64,000 nt of DNA from Linepithema humile (GCF_040581485.1 NC_090133.1:23586139-23650138); one strand, 5' to 3'; positions 1 through 12,776 are shown, counted from the stretch's first letter. Notes: generated by a model from the letters alone, not told the origin. Program-made: numbers and translations.

Positions 1-952
1 AAAATGCTTTTTGACAAAACAAGTTTGAGAAACGTTATTTTCCAAGTATTTCTTGCTAAATTAATTGCTCCCTTTAACTTTGGTGTATCGTAAATAGAAA
101 TTTCTATCTTATACATTTAGAATGTCTGTTTTACAATTGAGCCGTTGATCTTGTAAAACGCGCTTTTCGGATTGATAGTATCTTGTTGCTTTTAAATTTG
201 TGAAAATGGATTTATCGTTGTGGACAGCACGATAGATTAATCGCTCCTAATATGGAAGTTTTTAGTTTGATAAGACCTGTCAAATATCTACAATATCTGT
301 ACGTGTATTGCCTACTTCATAATTTCGTTTCATTATTGCAGAAAATGAATGTTCTCTCAAAGAACCACCGCGACAGGCGCCATATGTTATTTTCATAAAA
401 TGCCGCAATGGCTCATAATCATTTCTGAAGCAAATATTTCGTTTAATTACAAGACTTTCATAAATAAAATTTATCCTTCTGCATTTGACATTATAAAGAG
501 AGTAATATTTAGAAGTAAAAATATTTGATTTTTGTTTCACAACAGAAAATGTTGAAATATTTTTTTTTCATAAAAATAATTTGTATTGCACACAGAAGAG
601 CAATAGAATTTTAACAGAAATAAACTAACCCTTGAAAATAAAAAAATTGTAAAAAAGTTGAAAAGAATTTTAGTTTATGCAAAATCTTTGTAATTAAAAA
701 GCTTCTGATTTGATTACTGTAATTAATTATTAACTTTGACACATGCTAAACGCATGTGTAGGGTGTAGTATGCGCGCCTGTAAGCATGGGGCTGTAGGCT
801 CATCATCACGGAAATAATACGCGTTATAATGGGGGGGAGTTAGGTCACGATTGGTGTGACACTTTGATCGTTTTAATCATTGTTGCTTTGTCCACTTCCG
901 ATAGCAAATAGGACGCTCAGATTTGGAGTTAACATTGTTTTATCTATTTTAG
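1..952. other. slowpoke intron (no exon supported)
   Basis: This AT-rich stretch precedes the first slowpoke exon that I can see, so it is probably intron of that gene. A short open stretch after the acceptor-like site near 342 was examined. Its reading frame and phase do not connect to the exon at 953, so it is not called an exon. A GC-richer patch near 745-845 holds a short run of G and no recognised gene. Confidence 0.55.
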
Positions 953-3900
953 GTGAGATCAGTCGTGAACGAGATGATCCGAATGGTAAGTCTCAGTTGC
1001 GAGCCGCATTATTTCAATTAACTCAATTCAATAATTAATCAATTAGGAATTCGTTAAATAGTCACTTGATATAATATGATTTTAATTGTAATATTTAAAA
1101 ATTAATTATTGTACAAATGTTTACAGCAAAAACATTTTTTATGATTATCAGAAGTTTGCATTTTATAAACGAATTGTTTCCCTTACTCTTTTATCGTCAA
1201 TATTGGAATAATGATGAATACATTTTTTTGCAGCCATGAGAAATCATCGAAACTCTGTTGGGATGACCATGATAAATTCTACGAAGCAAGTGAACAAGGT
1301 GAAACCGAACGTAAACCGCGCGGCGAATGACAGTTTGTCCAGTCCGAATCAGCCGTATAATCAGAGGTAATTGATTATCCCATGTGCATTTTGCAATTTC
1401 ATGATTCAGAATATACATCCATACATCGTCACTTACATTGCAATCATATATAAAAGTACACATGTTCATCCAAAATCAGTGATCGAAATACTCGATAACA
1501 CGCTTGTTTTGCACCCGACCAAAGCAACATGTGCGAATTTCACTACTGAGAATTACTACTAAGAAGACGCAGTGAGAAAAACAATCTTCCCAAAAACACC
1601 GTTTCGAATTTTCTTATTTTTCTTTTTTTTTTTTGTATTCATGTTACTTCATAGCAAGACTTACAGTGCACTCGACATTCAATATCGACACACTATAAAC
1701 AAGAAATCGCTTTTTTTCCGAAATTGCTTGAACGTAAATCTGTCCCTAAAGTACGCTCTTTCTCTATCCTGTGATACAACGTGCTCTTTTATACTTCAAT
1801 TACAAGCTTACATATATTCTCCATAGCTGCACGATTAGTATTACACGGACTCTTTCATGCGTACTATGCTACAGGGATTATTCACGTTGCAATAGAATTG
1901 TGTCAAGTCTGTGTGAGGACTTTTTGCATATATAATATCTTGCACAATGCTAATTGACAAATTGGTAATATATTTTAAATAACCTAATTATGCGTAACGT
2001 TACAAAGTGAACACGCAAGTTTAAATATGCGCCTTTCTTATTTAATTAATTTCTTTTTTTGTAAATGCGTGTACCTTCTAGCTAAATAATATTAATCTAT
2101 TAATAAGACAATGTCCTATTTTGATCGAGTGCACTACGATGATCTGCACATTAATCTATCAACTACCTCTGCATTCGTTTTTCTTCGATTAGCATGTTTC
2201 TAAAACTGTTAAATATACGACCCATGTAACATGCCGATTTAACGTGCCGATTCTCGGTAGAGATCTTCGATGCGATCCAGAATCATTCATCCACGATCAA
2301 ATATAATTTTGATATTTTTATACGACAAAGAAATTATGACTTGATGCTGACATTTAAATATCCAGTGATTGAATTCTATAATTATTTGCTTCATTTTTAT
2401 ATCGAAAAATATTATTTTTTTCTTGTGAAAGGACATATAGCCTATTTACAATTAGACAGATTGTTCCTAATTAGCTTCAAAATTGGCTTCAAAATCTGTG
2501 TATTTATCGCATTGTTCAATTTCATAAAAAAAGATAAATGTAAAAATAAAAGATAAAAATACTCGGTACTTTCTGTTCTTTTATTCAATTTTTGATAAAG
2601 AGCGCCACAAACTTGAACGACAAACGATTCGCATAAATCACGGAAGAAATCGTTCGCGCGCACGAAAACGATAGCCACTCGTACCACTATGTTATCAGAC
2701 GGTGCGGAGTAAAAGGCTACAGGTGGTCGTTGACATTTTCCGATGAACCTGTTACACGCCGTTAGATTAGTTTCTGCAGTTTCCACTATTACTCCAAGAG
2801 ATCAAACGATTAATATTTTTTGCCAATATTGCCCACCGTACGTGGTTCGCATTTTTGCGAGAAATTTTTTCACTCAAAACAAGATTGACGTATTTTATAA
2901 ACCGCAATATTTCCTTTCACAATTGACGGAAGTGATCGGAGGTTTCGATATAAATATTGGAGAATCACTCATCATTGTCATCATTAATGTCTTTCATCGT
3001 GGGTCAAATCAGAAAGAATTATCTGAGAGCAGGTCCAACGTTACGCAAACCTTCTGATTCCAGATCGCAAGAGGAGTCCGCATACGCTGGCTACCATCTC
3101 GCCTACGAAGTCAAAAAGCTCATGTACGCTTCTGTTGTTAACGCTACATTGTATTGTGATTATGTGATTACGCCATCCTACGACTTTAATAATGAACATG
3201 CTGCCTGCATGTCAAATGACGTTCAATTCTTAATAGTCATTTGCAATTAAAATGTCTTCAGTTCGAAAACGGATAAAGTTTTTTTTTTTTTTAAGAAAAT
3301 TGCTAAGAATATTATTATTCAAAATTTAAATTTTAATCTTCATGATTATGTCAGTAGTATTTTATAAAATCATCAAAATTTTATAAAGAATACGATTCAT
3401 AATCTTTTATACATTTAATTTTTTTGAAAAAAGTCATTTTTAACATTATTGGATGCATTATACGCTTCATTAATTAATTAACATTTTAATATATTTCTGT
3501 TATTATTTGTCAAAAAATTAACTAAATAATTTAATGCGCTGTTTGTCACATTAAGTCAATCATTCAATAATTAACATATTATATATGTTTAGTGATATTA
3601 TAATAGTTAATATATCTTTATATATGTTTAGTCTATTAAATTAGAATGCATCAGGAATAGATCTCTCCACTTTTAATTTTATAAAGAGATAAATTATTCA
3701 AAATAACCAAACATAAAGCAGTACAAACAAGTATTTTCTATGATGTTAAATTTTCCATTCAGGATTACTTTTACATTTCTGAAGTGCATTGTGTAGCAAT
3801 TACATAACGCACAACGCGACTACGAAAGTATAAAGTCCGTGGGTTTTACGACGACACTTAAATCTCAGAAAAACATGCATAAGTGATTTTAACAACGCTC

Positions 3901-6900
3901 ATAAAATACGTATATGGAAATGTTTTTGACAGTGATTTATGTCTCGAAATGTGTGAAGAATTTTCGCGTATTGCAATCGAAAAGAAACATTACTTCGAAT
4001 TAATCGTCAGCGAATTGTTATCGAATTGTTATCGAATTGTCAGCTACTTTTGTATAATCGCGACGATATTTAGATAATCATGTAATGTCAGTTCCGTTTC
4101 TGCCAGTTTACAATATCTGGTATAGAGAATAGAAATTGTTAATTTTATAGAGACAATTCTACTGAAACTTTACACAAGCATTGTATTTACATGCATGCAG
4201 TACAATACTTGTATATCTCTGAATGCTCTTTCTGTATCATTTTTTTAGTACTTACTACAATGAAATAATTTGTCATCCAACTCATGCGGTAGAATAACAA
4301 CACCAGTAGCGTTAGACTACAAGAAATAATATGTGTATGAGATGCATGCAAAACTCTGGCTTTACAGGATTTATTTAATAAGAGAGGAATTCCGGATGCG
4401 TAAATCTTTTACGATTTTCTACTGAAATTTTTTCTGACAAATGTTAGATTGTTACACCGTTACTATTCTTTTATTATAATATAGCTGACGACGACGTTTC
4501 GTACTATGTAAATTCGTTCATATCAGCAAGTATGTTTTGTGTTAAATATCAAGCTCTCGTTATAGCAATGTGCAATTTTTTCAGGCCAACGAGCAGAGCC
4601 TCGGGTGGCACGAACGTCAACAACAACGGTGGTCTTCAGGTCGGGATCGCTGACGATCAAGCGAAAGATTTCGATTTCGAGAAGACCGAGATGAAGTACG
4701 ATTCAACGGGGATGTTCCATTGGAGTCCCTCACGCAACCTCGAAGACTGCATATTGGATCGTAACCAGGCGGCGATGACAGTTCTTAACGGACATGTCGT
4801 TGTCTGCCTGTTCGCCGATCCCGACTCGCCCCTCATCGGACTGAGAAACCTTGTCATGCCATTACGAGCTTCCAATTTTCATTACCACGAGCTTAAACAC
4901 GTAGTGATAGTTGGGTCGGTGGACTACATACGCCGCGAGTGGAAAATGCTGCAGAATCTACCGAAAATATCGGTTCTAAATGTGAGAAGCCGCTCTTATT
5001 TAGTCGAATTGTAGCGCATTCCGCACGATAAAAAGTTTTTCATTACACTCAATGTCTAAAAGCTATTATTTTTTTTAATCACAGAGTCTTTAACGAATTT
5101 GGAACCGATTAATTTTCAATAAAAATATAATTGAAGATTATTATCTCCAATTATAGGCTTGAACAATTCAAGCATAAACTAAATTTAAATTAAAAAGATG
5201 GAATAAATTAATCACAATAGCATTTATTATATATGAAAATTTTAATTTGATGAATTATATCAATTTTAACTTTTTAATTTTACTTCTCATATCTTTAAAA
5301 GTTCAAAAAGATGCATAATAGATCAAAGACATTTTGTATATATCGTTCTATTTCAAAGTATTTTAAATATTATAAAGCATTGCTTTAAAATTTTTGTTAG
5401 CAAATATTATTCTAATCAGTCAAATGTTAGTAAATATTATAAAATTAGAACACGGAAACTTGAATAAAAGTCAAGACAGTGCAGATATTGAATTATGTTA
5501 ATGCAAAATAAGAATAACTAAATGTGAAATACTTTTGCAATGACAATTTTTTATCTTTCTGCATTTTTTTTATCTTGTTTGAATGACTTTCGCAGGGTTC
5601 ACCACTAAGTAGAGCCGATTTGCGTGCCGTTAACGTGAATCTGTGCGACATGTGTTGCATCCTGTCGGCAAAAGTGCCTAGCAACGATGACCCCACCCTC
5701 GCCGACAAGGAGGCCATCCTCGCATCCCTTAATATCAAGGCTATGACTTTCGACGATACAATTGGCGTGCTTAGCCAAGGTACGCTCCAAAACATCTTAT
5801 TGTCATTCATTGTATGAAATGCAAAGTTTTATCTCTCCGTTAAAACAATATTATTGAGTGCAAATTACAGCAGATAATGAACAAGGTAATTTGACTGCAG
5901 TTGGCAGCCCGATCGTCTTGCAGCGGAGGGGATCCGTTTACGGAGCGAATGTGCCAATGATTACAGGTAATGGAAAAAGTTTTATCAAATCTCATAGTAA
6001 TCTTTCATGTCGGACATTTCATCATGTTAAATATTTTAATTAGGATAAAAATGTATTTTTTTTATATGAACTGTTTTGTAGTATTACTAAACAGAATATT
6101 TATCGTAACAAATATCTTTAGATTCAACTGTCACGTTAATCTATCGAGGATAGTCGTGTTAATTTTTGCTAACGTATTCATCGCTATTTCAGAACTTGTA
6201 AATGACAGCAACGTGCAGTTCCTTGACCAGGACGACGACGATGACCCGGACACGGAACTCTACCTCACACAACCGTTTGCCTGCGGCACTGCCTTCGCAG
6301 TCAGCGTGTTAGATTCTCTTATGTCCACGGTCAGTTAAAAATTCACTTTCGAACTGTGCACTTATCGACAGCTACTTAACACACGATTTATTTACAACCC
6401 TTACTTCAACATTTTCGTTTCTCAAGAGATGCTTCACAAGCGTAATGCTAAAAAAAATTATTGTAACAGAAATTATAGACTTTTTCTATTTTTATAGACA
6501 TATTTCAACCAAAACGCGCTGACTTTGATTCGGTCACTGATCACCGGTGGAGCCACGCCCGAGTTGGAACTAATCTTGGCTGAAGGAGCAGGTTTAAGGG
6601 GGGGTTACAGGTAAGATTTCGGAAATGTGCATCGTGCATCGTATTCGATATTTTTTTCAGATATAATAATCGGACAGATTTTGACACAGTACGTCATTTA
6701 ATTTCACAGTACGGCGGACAGCCTGGCCAATAGAGATCGGTGTCGCGTTGGTCAGATCGCGTTGTACGACGGGCCATTGGCTCAGTATGGCGAGGGAGGC
6801 AAGTACGGTGACCTCTTTGTCGCAGCATTAAAGTCGTACGGAATGCTGTGCATTGGTCTGTACAGGTACAGGTACCGGACTTTTTTCCCTCTCTCGATGG

Positions 6901-7206
6901 TATTTATTGGATTACCCTACGCACATTCTACATTGTATATATATTATATATATATATTACCGTCTAAAACACAGCGAGTTCTCCGATTGCTGCCATTATT
7001 GTACCGCTGTTTATTATGTCTTACACACGTACTATGTGATATATATTATGATTTTTTGCCGCACACCTTTTGCACTTTGCGTTTTTGCATCATCAAACAA
7101 AAAAAAAAAAGAAAGTAATGAAAGCGACAATTGTAAGTTGCCCTTCATCCAAAAAATACCTATCATTTTTTACTATTCTCTTTCTCTTTTCTCTTTTCTC
7201 TTTTCT

Positions 7207-7247
<41 letters not shown>

Positions 7248-7773
7248 ATCTCTGTTTTTATGTCATCTTGTTCTTTATTTAGCATTTAGTTAACCGTCAT
7301 ACGTCATAATATTTTAGTTTAGCTTAGTTTATTTTAGTTTAGCTTAACTTAGCTCAACTTTGACTAGTTTAGTTAAATTTCGTATATAGTTTGTGTTTCG
7401 TTCATCTTATTATTTTCTCACTCACTAATATGCGCCTGAATTTTTTAGGTTTCGAGACACTAGCTCGTCGTGCGACGCCTCTTCCAAGCGATACGTGATC
7501 ACAAATCCACCCGATGACTTCACATTATTACCTACGGATCAGGTATCATGTTTTAAAGTCACATTTAACAATTAGCAATTTTTACATTTCTCATAGATGC
7601 GAATTTTATTTCTCATAGATCATTTTTAAGAACGTCAATCCGTAATAATTAATTTAAGTCGTTTTATCGACATGTATTCTTTAAATTGCCAGGTTTTCGT
7701 GCTGATGCAGTTCGACCCGGGTCTTGAATACAGGCCGAGCAGAGGTGCCCGAGGCAAGGATGACTCCTCCTGA
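953..7773 (+). CDS. slo: Slowpoke BK channel, C-terminal part (5'-partial)
   Basis: Large-conductance calcium- and voltage-activated K+ channel of nerve and muscle membrane; only the cytoplasmic C-terminal half lies here. Coding exons are 953-985, 1234-1366, 3064-3123 (cassette), 4585-4981, 5596-5779, 5871-5966, 6193-6329, 6498-6610, 6710-6865, 7449-7542 and 7693-7773. Every junction is GT-AG and phases agree throughout, giving about 493 residues and a TGA at 7771-7773. Diagnostic stretches include MRNHRNSVGMTM, the RCK2 start YDSTGMFHW, RNLVMPLRASNFHYHELKH, and the calcium bowl DQDDDDDPD at 6225-6251. KRYVITNPPDDF lies near the end. The voltage sensor, pore and RCK1 must lie to the left of the window. 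The short tail ending GKDDSS matches an insect Slo isoform end. Identity is very secure; which exons are combined in one mRNA is not shown by DNA alone. Confidence 0.96.
3064..3123 (+). other. slo: 20-residue in-phase cassette exon of slowpoke
   Basis: A 60-base exon sits inside the 3.2 kb interval between exons 1234-1366 and 4585-4981. It has an acceptor ending TTCCAG and a donor GTACGC. It begins after two bases of an arginine codon and ends with AT, which the next exon completes to ATG. The spliced reading is SQEESAYAGYHLAYEVKKLM running directly into PTSRASGG. Because it is a multiple of three with matching phases, it can be included or skipped without a frameshift. It lies in the linker before RCK2, where BK channels are known to be diversified by splicing. 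Local base composition is richer in GC than the surrounding intron, which supports a real exon. Confidence 0.85.
7179..7250 (+). repeat. TC-rich microsatellite in slowpoke intron
   Basis: Repeated CTCTTTT units pass into a pure run of about twenty CT dinucleotides within the intron 6866-7448. The C/T bias is on the transcribed strand, so it forms a very long pyrimidine tract about 200 bases before the next acceptor. Just after it (about 7310-7380) is a degenerate repeat of TAGTTTAGCTTA-like units. Confidence 0.9.
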
Positions 7774-9918
7774 TTGTTGCTGTGTAGCGCCCTCACCGAC
7801 GGACCATATTCCTACATCTAATCATGCGTTAGATAGAAACCATCATGCCGTCCATCGTCCCTGCAACCGTTTTGCCTTCGCCGAAGAACACCATCGTCAT
7901 ATAACGTCGCGCGCATCATCAACGAGTTGTCGCGACTTACAAAATAGTTCACAAAACAGATCGCAGCCATGTCCGTTCCCTCGATAGGCCGGTACACACA
8001 GAGACGTGGTACAAGCGTAACATTTACTTGCCGATTCGACTCCTCGAAGATTTCATTTCGCTTCGTTCGCCGTGCGACGCGATTATTTTCATCAAACCAT
8101 CGAATATCTCGAGGTTGATGCGCGAGTCGTAAGGATGAAGACTCGGAAGCCTAACACAAACGATAGTCGTACCGAAGCGGGAGAACGAAGAGAGGAGGAA
8201 ATGCGAAATGCGAGGATGCAGGATAATATGCGAGAGGAAGAAGACGCAAAGGGACAATGGCAAGTGGCATGATGCTGTGCGGTCCGAGGGTAGCTACACG
8301 TCTCTTTTTTTTTTCTTTACTCAAGCTAAGAACAATCGTCTTCGCCCGAAGACGACGCCATAAGGACTGAATCTGACATTTCGCAAAGCGTAACACTGTG
8401 TTATCAAGCCCCCGCTGGCTCTCCGCAACCGGAAAGGAAGAAAGTGCACGGGGGGAGAGTATAGCTTAAAGTTTTTAGCACGTGGCTTTGCCTCGATGGG
8501 CGCTGTGAAATTGCAGTATCCTACGCGGTGAAAACGGAAGAACAATCACCGTTCATAGTAATTCGTTGCGGCACGTGTTAATGTATATAATACGTAACCC
8601 AGAAAAAATACACATATATATATACACAAACACACACATACACACACCGTCGTTCCACATGAACGAGCTGTGAAAAGGCAAAGAAACGACGGGAAGAGGT
8701 GAAGGAGGAAGAGAGAATTCTGGGAGTGCAGCGAAACTGGGCTCGTTCGTCAACGTTTCGTCTCTTCGAGAGGGCGATTCCCTCTCGTTGCGACCTCGCG
8801 TCGTCTTTCACGGACGGTGCCGGACTCGGCGCGAATCGAGTGCCGGGACAAACGTAGTGCCGGACAACTACGCGCAACCCTTACCTCGTGTGTCTTGTTT
8901 TATGGCTAATGAAACAAAAAAAAATATCTCAATCAAGCACTTTCTACAGATTCTATATATATATGTGTATATATAATGTATACATATATACATATAGATA
9001 ATTATGATAAAAGAAAAATACCCTTTTCCACACAACTTTAAGTATAAATCGTCTATATATCGGTATATATACATTATAGGTATATATGCACATATATATA
9101 TGTATAAATAGACATTCTCTCTTTTATATATTTTTGTGAAACTCACGTGTGTATATATACGAACGTACATATATAAAGAAAAAATATACATATGTGTAAG
9201 AGAAATACACAGATACACCCATACACAAATACTTAATCTTTTTTGACATACACACACACACTCTCTCTCTTTCTCTCTCATACATTCTCTTTATCTTTCT
9301 TTTCCCCGCCCTTCAACTGCGCGTACATGTATGTGTGCGCGTGCACACACGGACTCTTCGCTGGTATACAGAAAACACGCACATGTAATCACACACGTAT
9401 GAGAACAGGCGTGTACGTAACGACGCACGCGCGCGCGCAGTCACACACAGTTGCAACCTACAATTTGACATTTACTTACGTACATATACGTATATACACA
9501 TCTATATACACGCACATACACGCAAAGCCGAGAATTAAGATTGAAGGGGATGATTCGCGCGTGAGTGCGCGCGCGAGCGGACACATACGTGAGACTGTTC
9601 TTCAAAAAAGTGGCAAATAAAGTCGAAAGATACGAAGAAAGACTAGAAAAAAAACAAAAAAAAAAAAAAAAAAATAATCGTGACGATGACAAAAACGCGC
9701 GATACGTATCGATTACCGCGAGACACCGATTTCGCGCCCGATCTTCATACATCGTCAGCCCGGAAACCCACAACTGAGGATGCAAACAGTAAAAAAAATA
9801 AAAAAAATAAAAAAAAAGAGAGGAGGAGATCACGAAGCAGACAGATTAAAAACTAGCTGTGGTAGTCGCTGCCGTGTTTCGTATTACGCATACACCTTGT
9901 ATAATCGTCGTCATCGTT

Positions 9919-9970
9919 GCCGCCGCCGCCGCCGCCGCCGCTACTGCTGCTGCTGCTGCTGCTGCTGCTG
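9919..9970 (+). repeat. GCC/GCT trinucleotide repeat
   Basis: About seven GCC units are followed, after GCTACT, by a run of GCT units. In three frames this would give alanine, leucine or cysteine runs, and glutamine on the other strand, but no convincing coding exon surrounds it. It lies in the presumed slowpoke 3' UTR. Confidence 0.9.
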
Positions 9971-10296
9971 TTTGCAATATCCACGTGCACTGTTCACTGC
10001 CACTGCAGTTCGTGTTAATATCGTTGTACATAACTTTCTATGTATAGCTCGAGTGCGGCGAAAGAAAGAGCAAGGCGAGGCGCGCGAGTGGACACGCACC
10101 CTGCGAAGTACAAAGGACACGTAGCGTCGATCGCGCAAACAGGACTGAGCTGCACTGACAATCCGGATCAACCAGCTTCCTGTCAACGAGTTATCCTCCC
10201 TCTATAAAGCACTATGATAACATAGGTGGAGAAGGCAAACTTAACAACCTGAATAGTTAAATATATCGCGTAACCGCGCTCATGTAGCACAACACG

Positions 10297-10307
10297 AATA
10301 AAATAAA
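10297..10307 (+). terminator. Double AATAAA polyadenylation signal
   Basis: Two overlapping AATAAA hexamers sit about 2.5 kb after the slowpoke stop and are followed by AT-rich DNA. They are the last plausible cleavage signals before a region with no gene, so they are proposed as the distal polyadenylation site. An earlier AATAAA at 9616 could be a proximal site. Confidence 0.4.
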
Positions 10308-12028
10308 TTTAATTAATCAGTTTCCTAAACCGGACGATGTCGGTGCAACTAGTCCGAAGGATAGCTCACGCAGAATCTTCAAATCTCGCGGTTCGCGAAA
10401 TGATATCATGGAAATCTAACTTCTACTCCTAAGATAGTCTGAAAGCCGCATACGGCAAATATAGTTTTGCACTATTTATCGTATCACGTTTCTCTGCATT
10501 GAGATAGAAAGAAAATTTTTACTATTAATCAGTTTATCCGACAGAACATTTTTTGTTTGTATCATTCAAACTGCGGTGGCATACGCGGGTTAATCGAAAT
10601 TTAAATGGTGCAAAACTTGTTTGCATGTGTATATATTTTCATTAGACTAAAAAGTTTTAAGTTGCAAAGTAAACGTTCTAATTTTTTATAGCAATTAAAA
10701 CTCTATCACGTTACATTTTTTATACGATATGAACGTAATTCCATGGCACTTGCAATGTAACAAATGTCTTTCTTGATTTCCCGAAGTACTTTATTTGTAA
10801 AACAAGTAAGTATTTTTGTAATTAAAACAATCACTAAAGTGTTATACACGTGTGTTCTTGATACAGAGTTTATCTACAATCACATAGTGTTCAAAGTATT
10901 TTATATTTGTTTGAAAGCACTTGGAAAATCGGATTTGTGACACAATCGAATTTGTAGTGAAACGAAAGACGATTAGGCGATATATGAGATTATATTTCCG
11001 ATGCGAACTGATTCAGTCGAGAACTTGCGCGCTTCGCCACGTTTCTCGCGCGCGGAACGGTACCCGTTTAAATGGACATTGTATTTCCGCAGCGATCGAA
11101 TTCCGTGCGTCTTTTCTCGTCTTTTCTCTTCCTCCCAGCCGATTCTGAAAATCTGGAATCGAAATTTCTTATTCTCGTAAACTCGCGTGTTTCCTTACGC
11201 TGAATGGATTCACGCTGAACGGACGTGATAATCGGCGCTACGAAGCGACAAATTTACAAAAGAGAAAAACTCGCGAGAAATCTACGTGTAAAGCAAAAAT
11301 CTCGATTGAAGAAACACGTATCTGATCGTATTACGTTATTCTTGAGAAACATCTGTGTGTTTGTTTCTTTCCTCTCTTTTTGTTGTCATCGAGTCTCTTA
11401 ACGAACGAAATGTTTATCGACGAACCACGAGTTTGCGAGCGAGTCCTTCGCGTTTTGAGCGCCGGAGAAAGCTTCGAGAGAGCTTCGGCGACTCTGTCTC
11501 GCCTTGACGCGATTCTATACGAAAATAAAACAAATTCGTGCGTTAGATTTTGTGGAAGTCGTTTATCAAGCGACAAAAAAAAGAAATCTCGTCGGAGCCT
11601 TGTGTAGAGTTTTAGATGATCGGTCAAGATTCGCGTCGCGCGGGGCAAGCCAAATAAAAGAAATTTCAGCAGCTTCTATTGATTTATTTCCTGATGTTTG
11701 CACATTTTATCATATCTCTTTGACTTATATAAGAAAGATTGTGATGTTGATGCGAAAGATGATTTCCGTGCGATTACGATTGTGATATTGCTTAAAAGTA
11801 AGTCAATTGTGTATTCCATTCGGCGAATTTGCAGATTATGCGAAATACCTGCGGCTGGCCAATCGCGCGTCGTGAATCGCTCATGCACTCTCTTTAAGAA
11901 TTAAATCGTGCACCGATTCAATCGATATCATCAACCGTAATCATGTTCTCGTTGCGTCGCGCGGAATAAATGTGACGCATTTGTGTGTATGTGGAACGTG
12001 TGTATCTTAACGAAGTACATACTTCGAA
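10308..12028. other. Intergenic DNA with a CpG-rich patch
   Basis: No coding gene is supported. From about 11,000 to 11,900 the DNA is richer in CpG and contains short open frames on both strands that share no recognisable motif. Such a patch could be regulatory or a non-coding first exon, but no TATA box or convincing splice pair was found. Confidence 0.4.
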
Positions 12029-12101
12029 GTATATATATATATATAAATAAGCCCATAAAAAAATCGAACAAAGAACTCGAAGTAATTCGAGATATAAATA
12101 T

Positions 12102-12133
<32 letters not shown>

Positions 12134-12134
12134 G
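12029..12134. repeat. TA-rich microsatellite
   Basis: Two TA dinucleotide runs (about 12,029-12,046 and 12,090-12,134) flank a short non-repetitive spacer. The second run marks the left edge of sequence shared with the remnant copy near 17,010. Confidence 0.9.
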
Positions 12135-12533
12135 GAGATTTAAAAAAAATGTATAAAGAGAGGGAATTAAGGCGCGCTGAGCGTACGCCACCTTCAATGC
12201 CTCATTGACCTCATCTAATGCTTTTTTATCTGTACATTTACAATTTGTGTACCAATGAGGAACGTTGTTTAATCATGTTGTTGATGTTATTGTTAAAGAA
12301 TGAGATTCAATATTGTACATAACTATATATTCATTATAATTGATGATATAAATAATTATATACATAAAAGAGTAAATCCCCCAGAGTCCCCTTATGCCTC
12401 GCGTTTCGATATGCGGATCCACGTCACTTTGTAATAAAAAGACAAGTACTTTACAAATCTGTGTTGAGCAGGATGAAACTGTCGGCATAAAATCGTTTCA
12501 CCGTAACACCTATTTATGCCATAAAAAATGGCG

Positions 12534-12776
12534 TTAAGTGCCTCTATCGCCTCCGATAACGTTATTTTTCTTTAATATGCTGACAGGAGTATCCGTGCGC
12601 TCATGATTTATATTTGTCACATAATTTATAGCTACGTAGTCAAATAACTCACAATCAGTGCAAAGGCGTTGTAATTTAGAAGAAAAGATTATTTTCAGAT
12701 TATTCCGACAAGTGCAATATATTGATTTATTATCACCGGAGAGAATTGCACGTTGAATTTTTATTCGTATGTTGTG
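12534..12776 (-). pseudogene. Possible ankyrin-like exon remnant, copy A
   Basis: On the minus strand an 80-codon frame without ATG opens just after an acceptor-like TTTACTAG and ends at TAA. It contains two CxxC pairs and the stretch NINHERTDTPVSILKKNN, which resembles the TPLxxA core of an ankyrin repeat. The same frame is open in the duplicate at 30,348-30,587, with a three-base in-frame indel between copies. Beyond the stop, short segments in shifted frames (for example SDVDPHIETRG near 12,400) also look protein-like, suggesting a decayed gene. The copies are similar everywhere, so conservation does not prove coding. The ankyrin reading is tentative. Confidence 0.28.

Larger units (their letters stand above)
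7774..10307 (+). other. slo: Probable slowpoke 3' UTR
   Basis: No other gene starts between the slowpoke stop codon and the AATAAA signals at 9616-9621 and 10297-10307, so this is best read as a long 3' UTR. It is unusually GC- and CpG-rich for the window up to about 8.9 kb. It is then packed with simple repeats: TATA/CATA tracts at 8605-8660 and 8950-9180, CA and CT tracts at 9246-9290, GC/CA tracts at 9420-9530, and a triplet tract at 9919-9970. The open frames on both strands follow the repeats and resemble no protein. Long UTRs are usual for neuronal channel genes. The exact 3' end is inferred, not shown. Confidence 0.6.

Noticed and set aside
343..410. Possible slowpoke exon after TTATTGCAG (frame reading ENECSLKEPPRQAPYV)
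   Set aside because: No donor gives the phase 1 end needed to join the exon at 953, and I cannot match the peptide to a known Slo segment.
2743..3057. Open frame of 104 codons upstream of the cassette exon
   Set aside because: It lies in the slowpoke intron, is not in the frame of the cassette exon, and has no recognisable motif.
9243..9833. Open frames of 125-137 codons on both strands
   Set aside because: They are translations of CA, TATA and CT repeats in the slowpoke 3' UTR.
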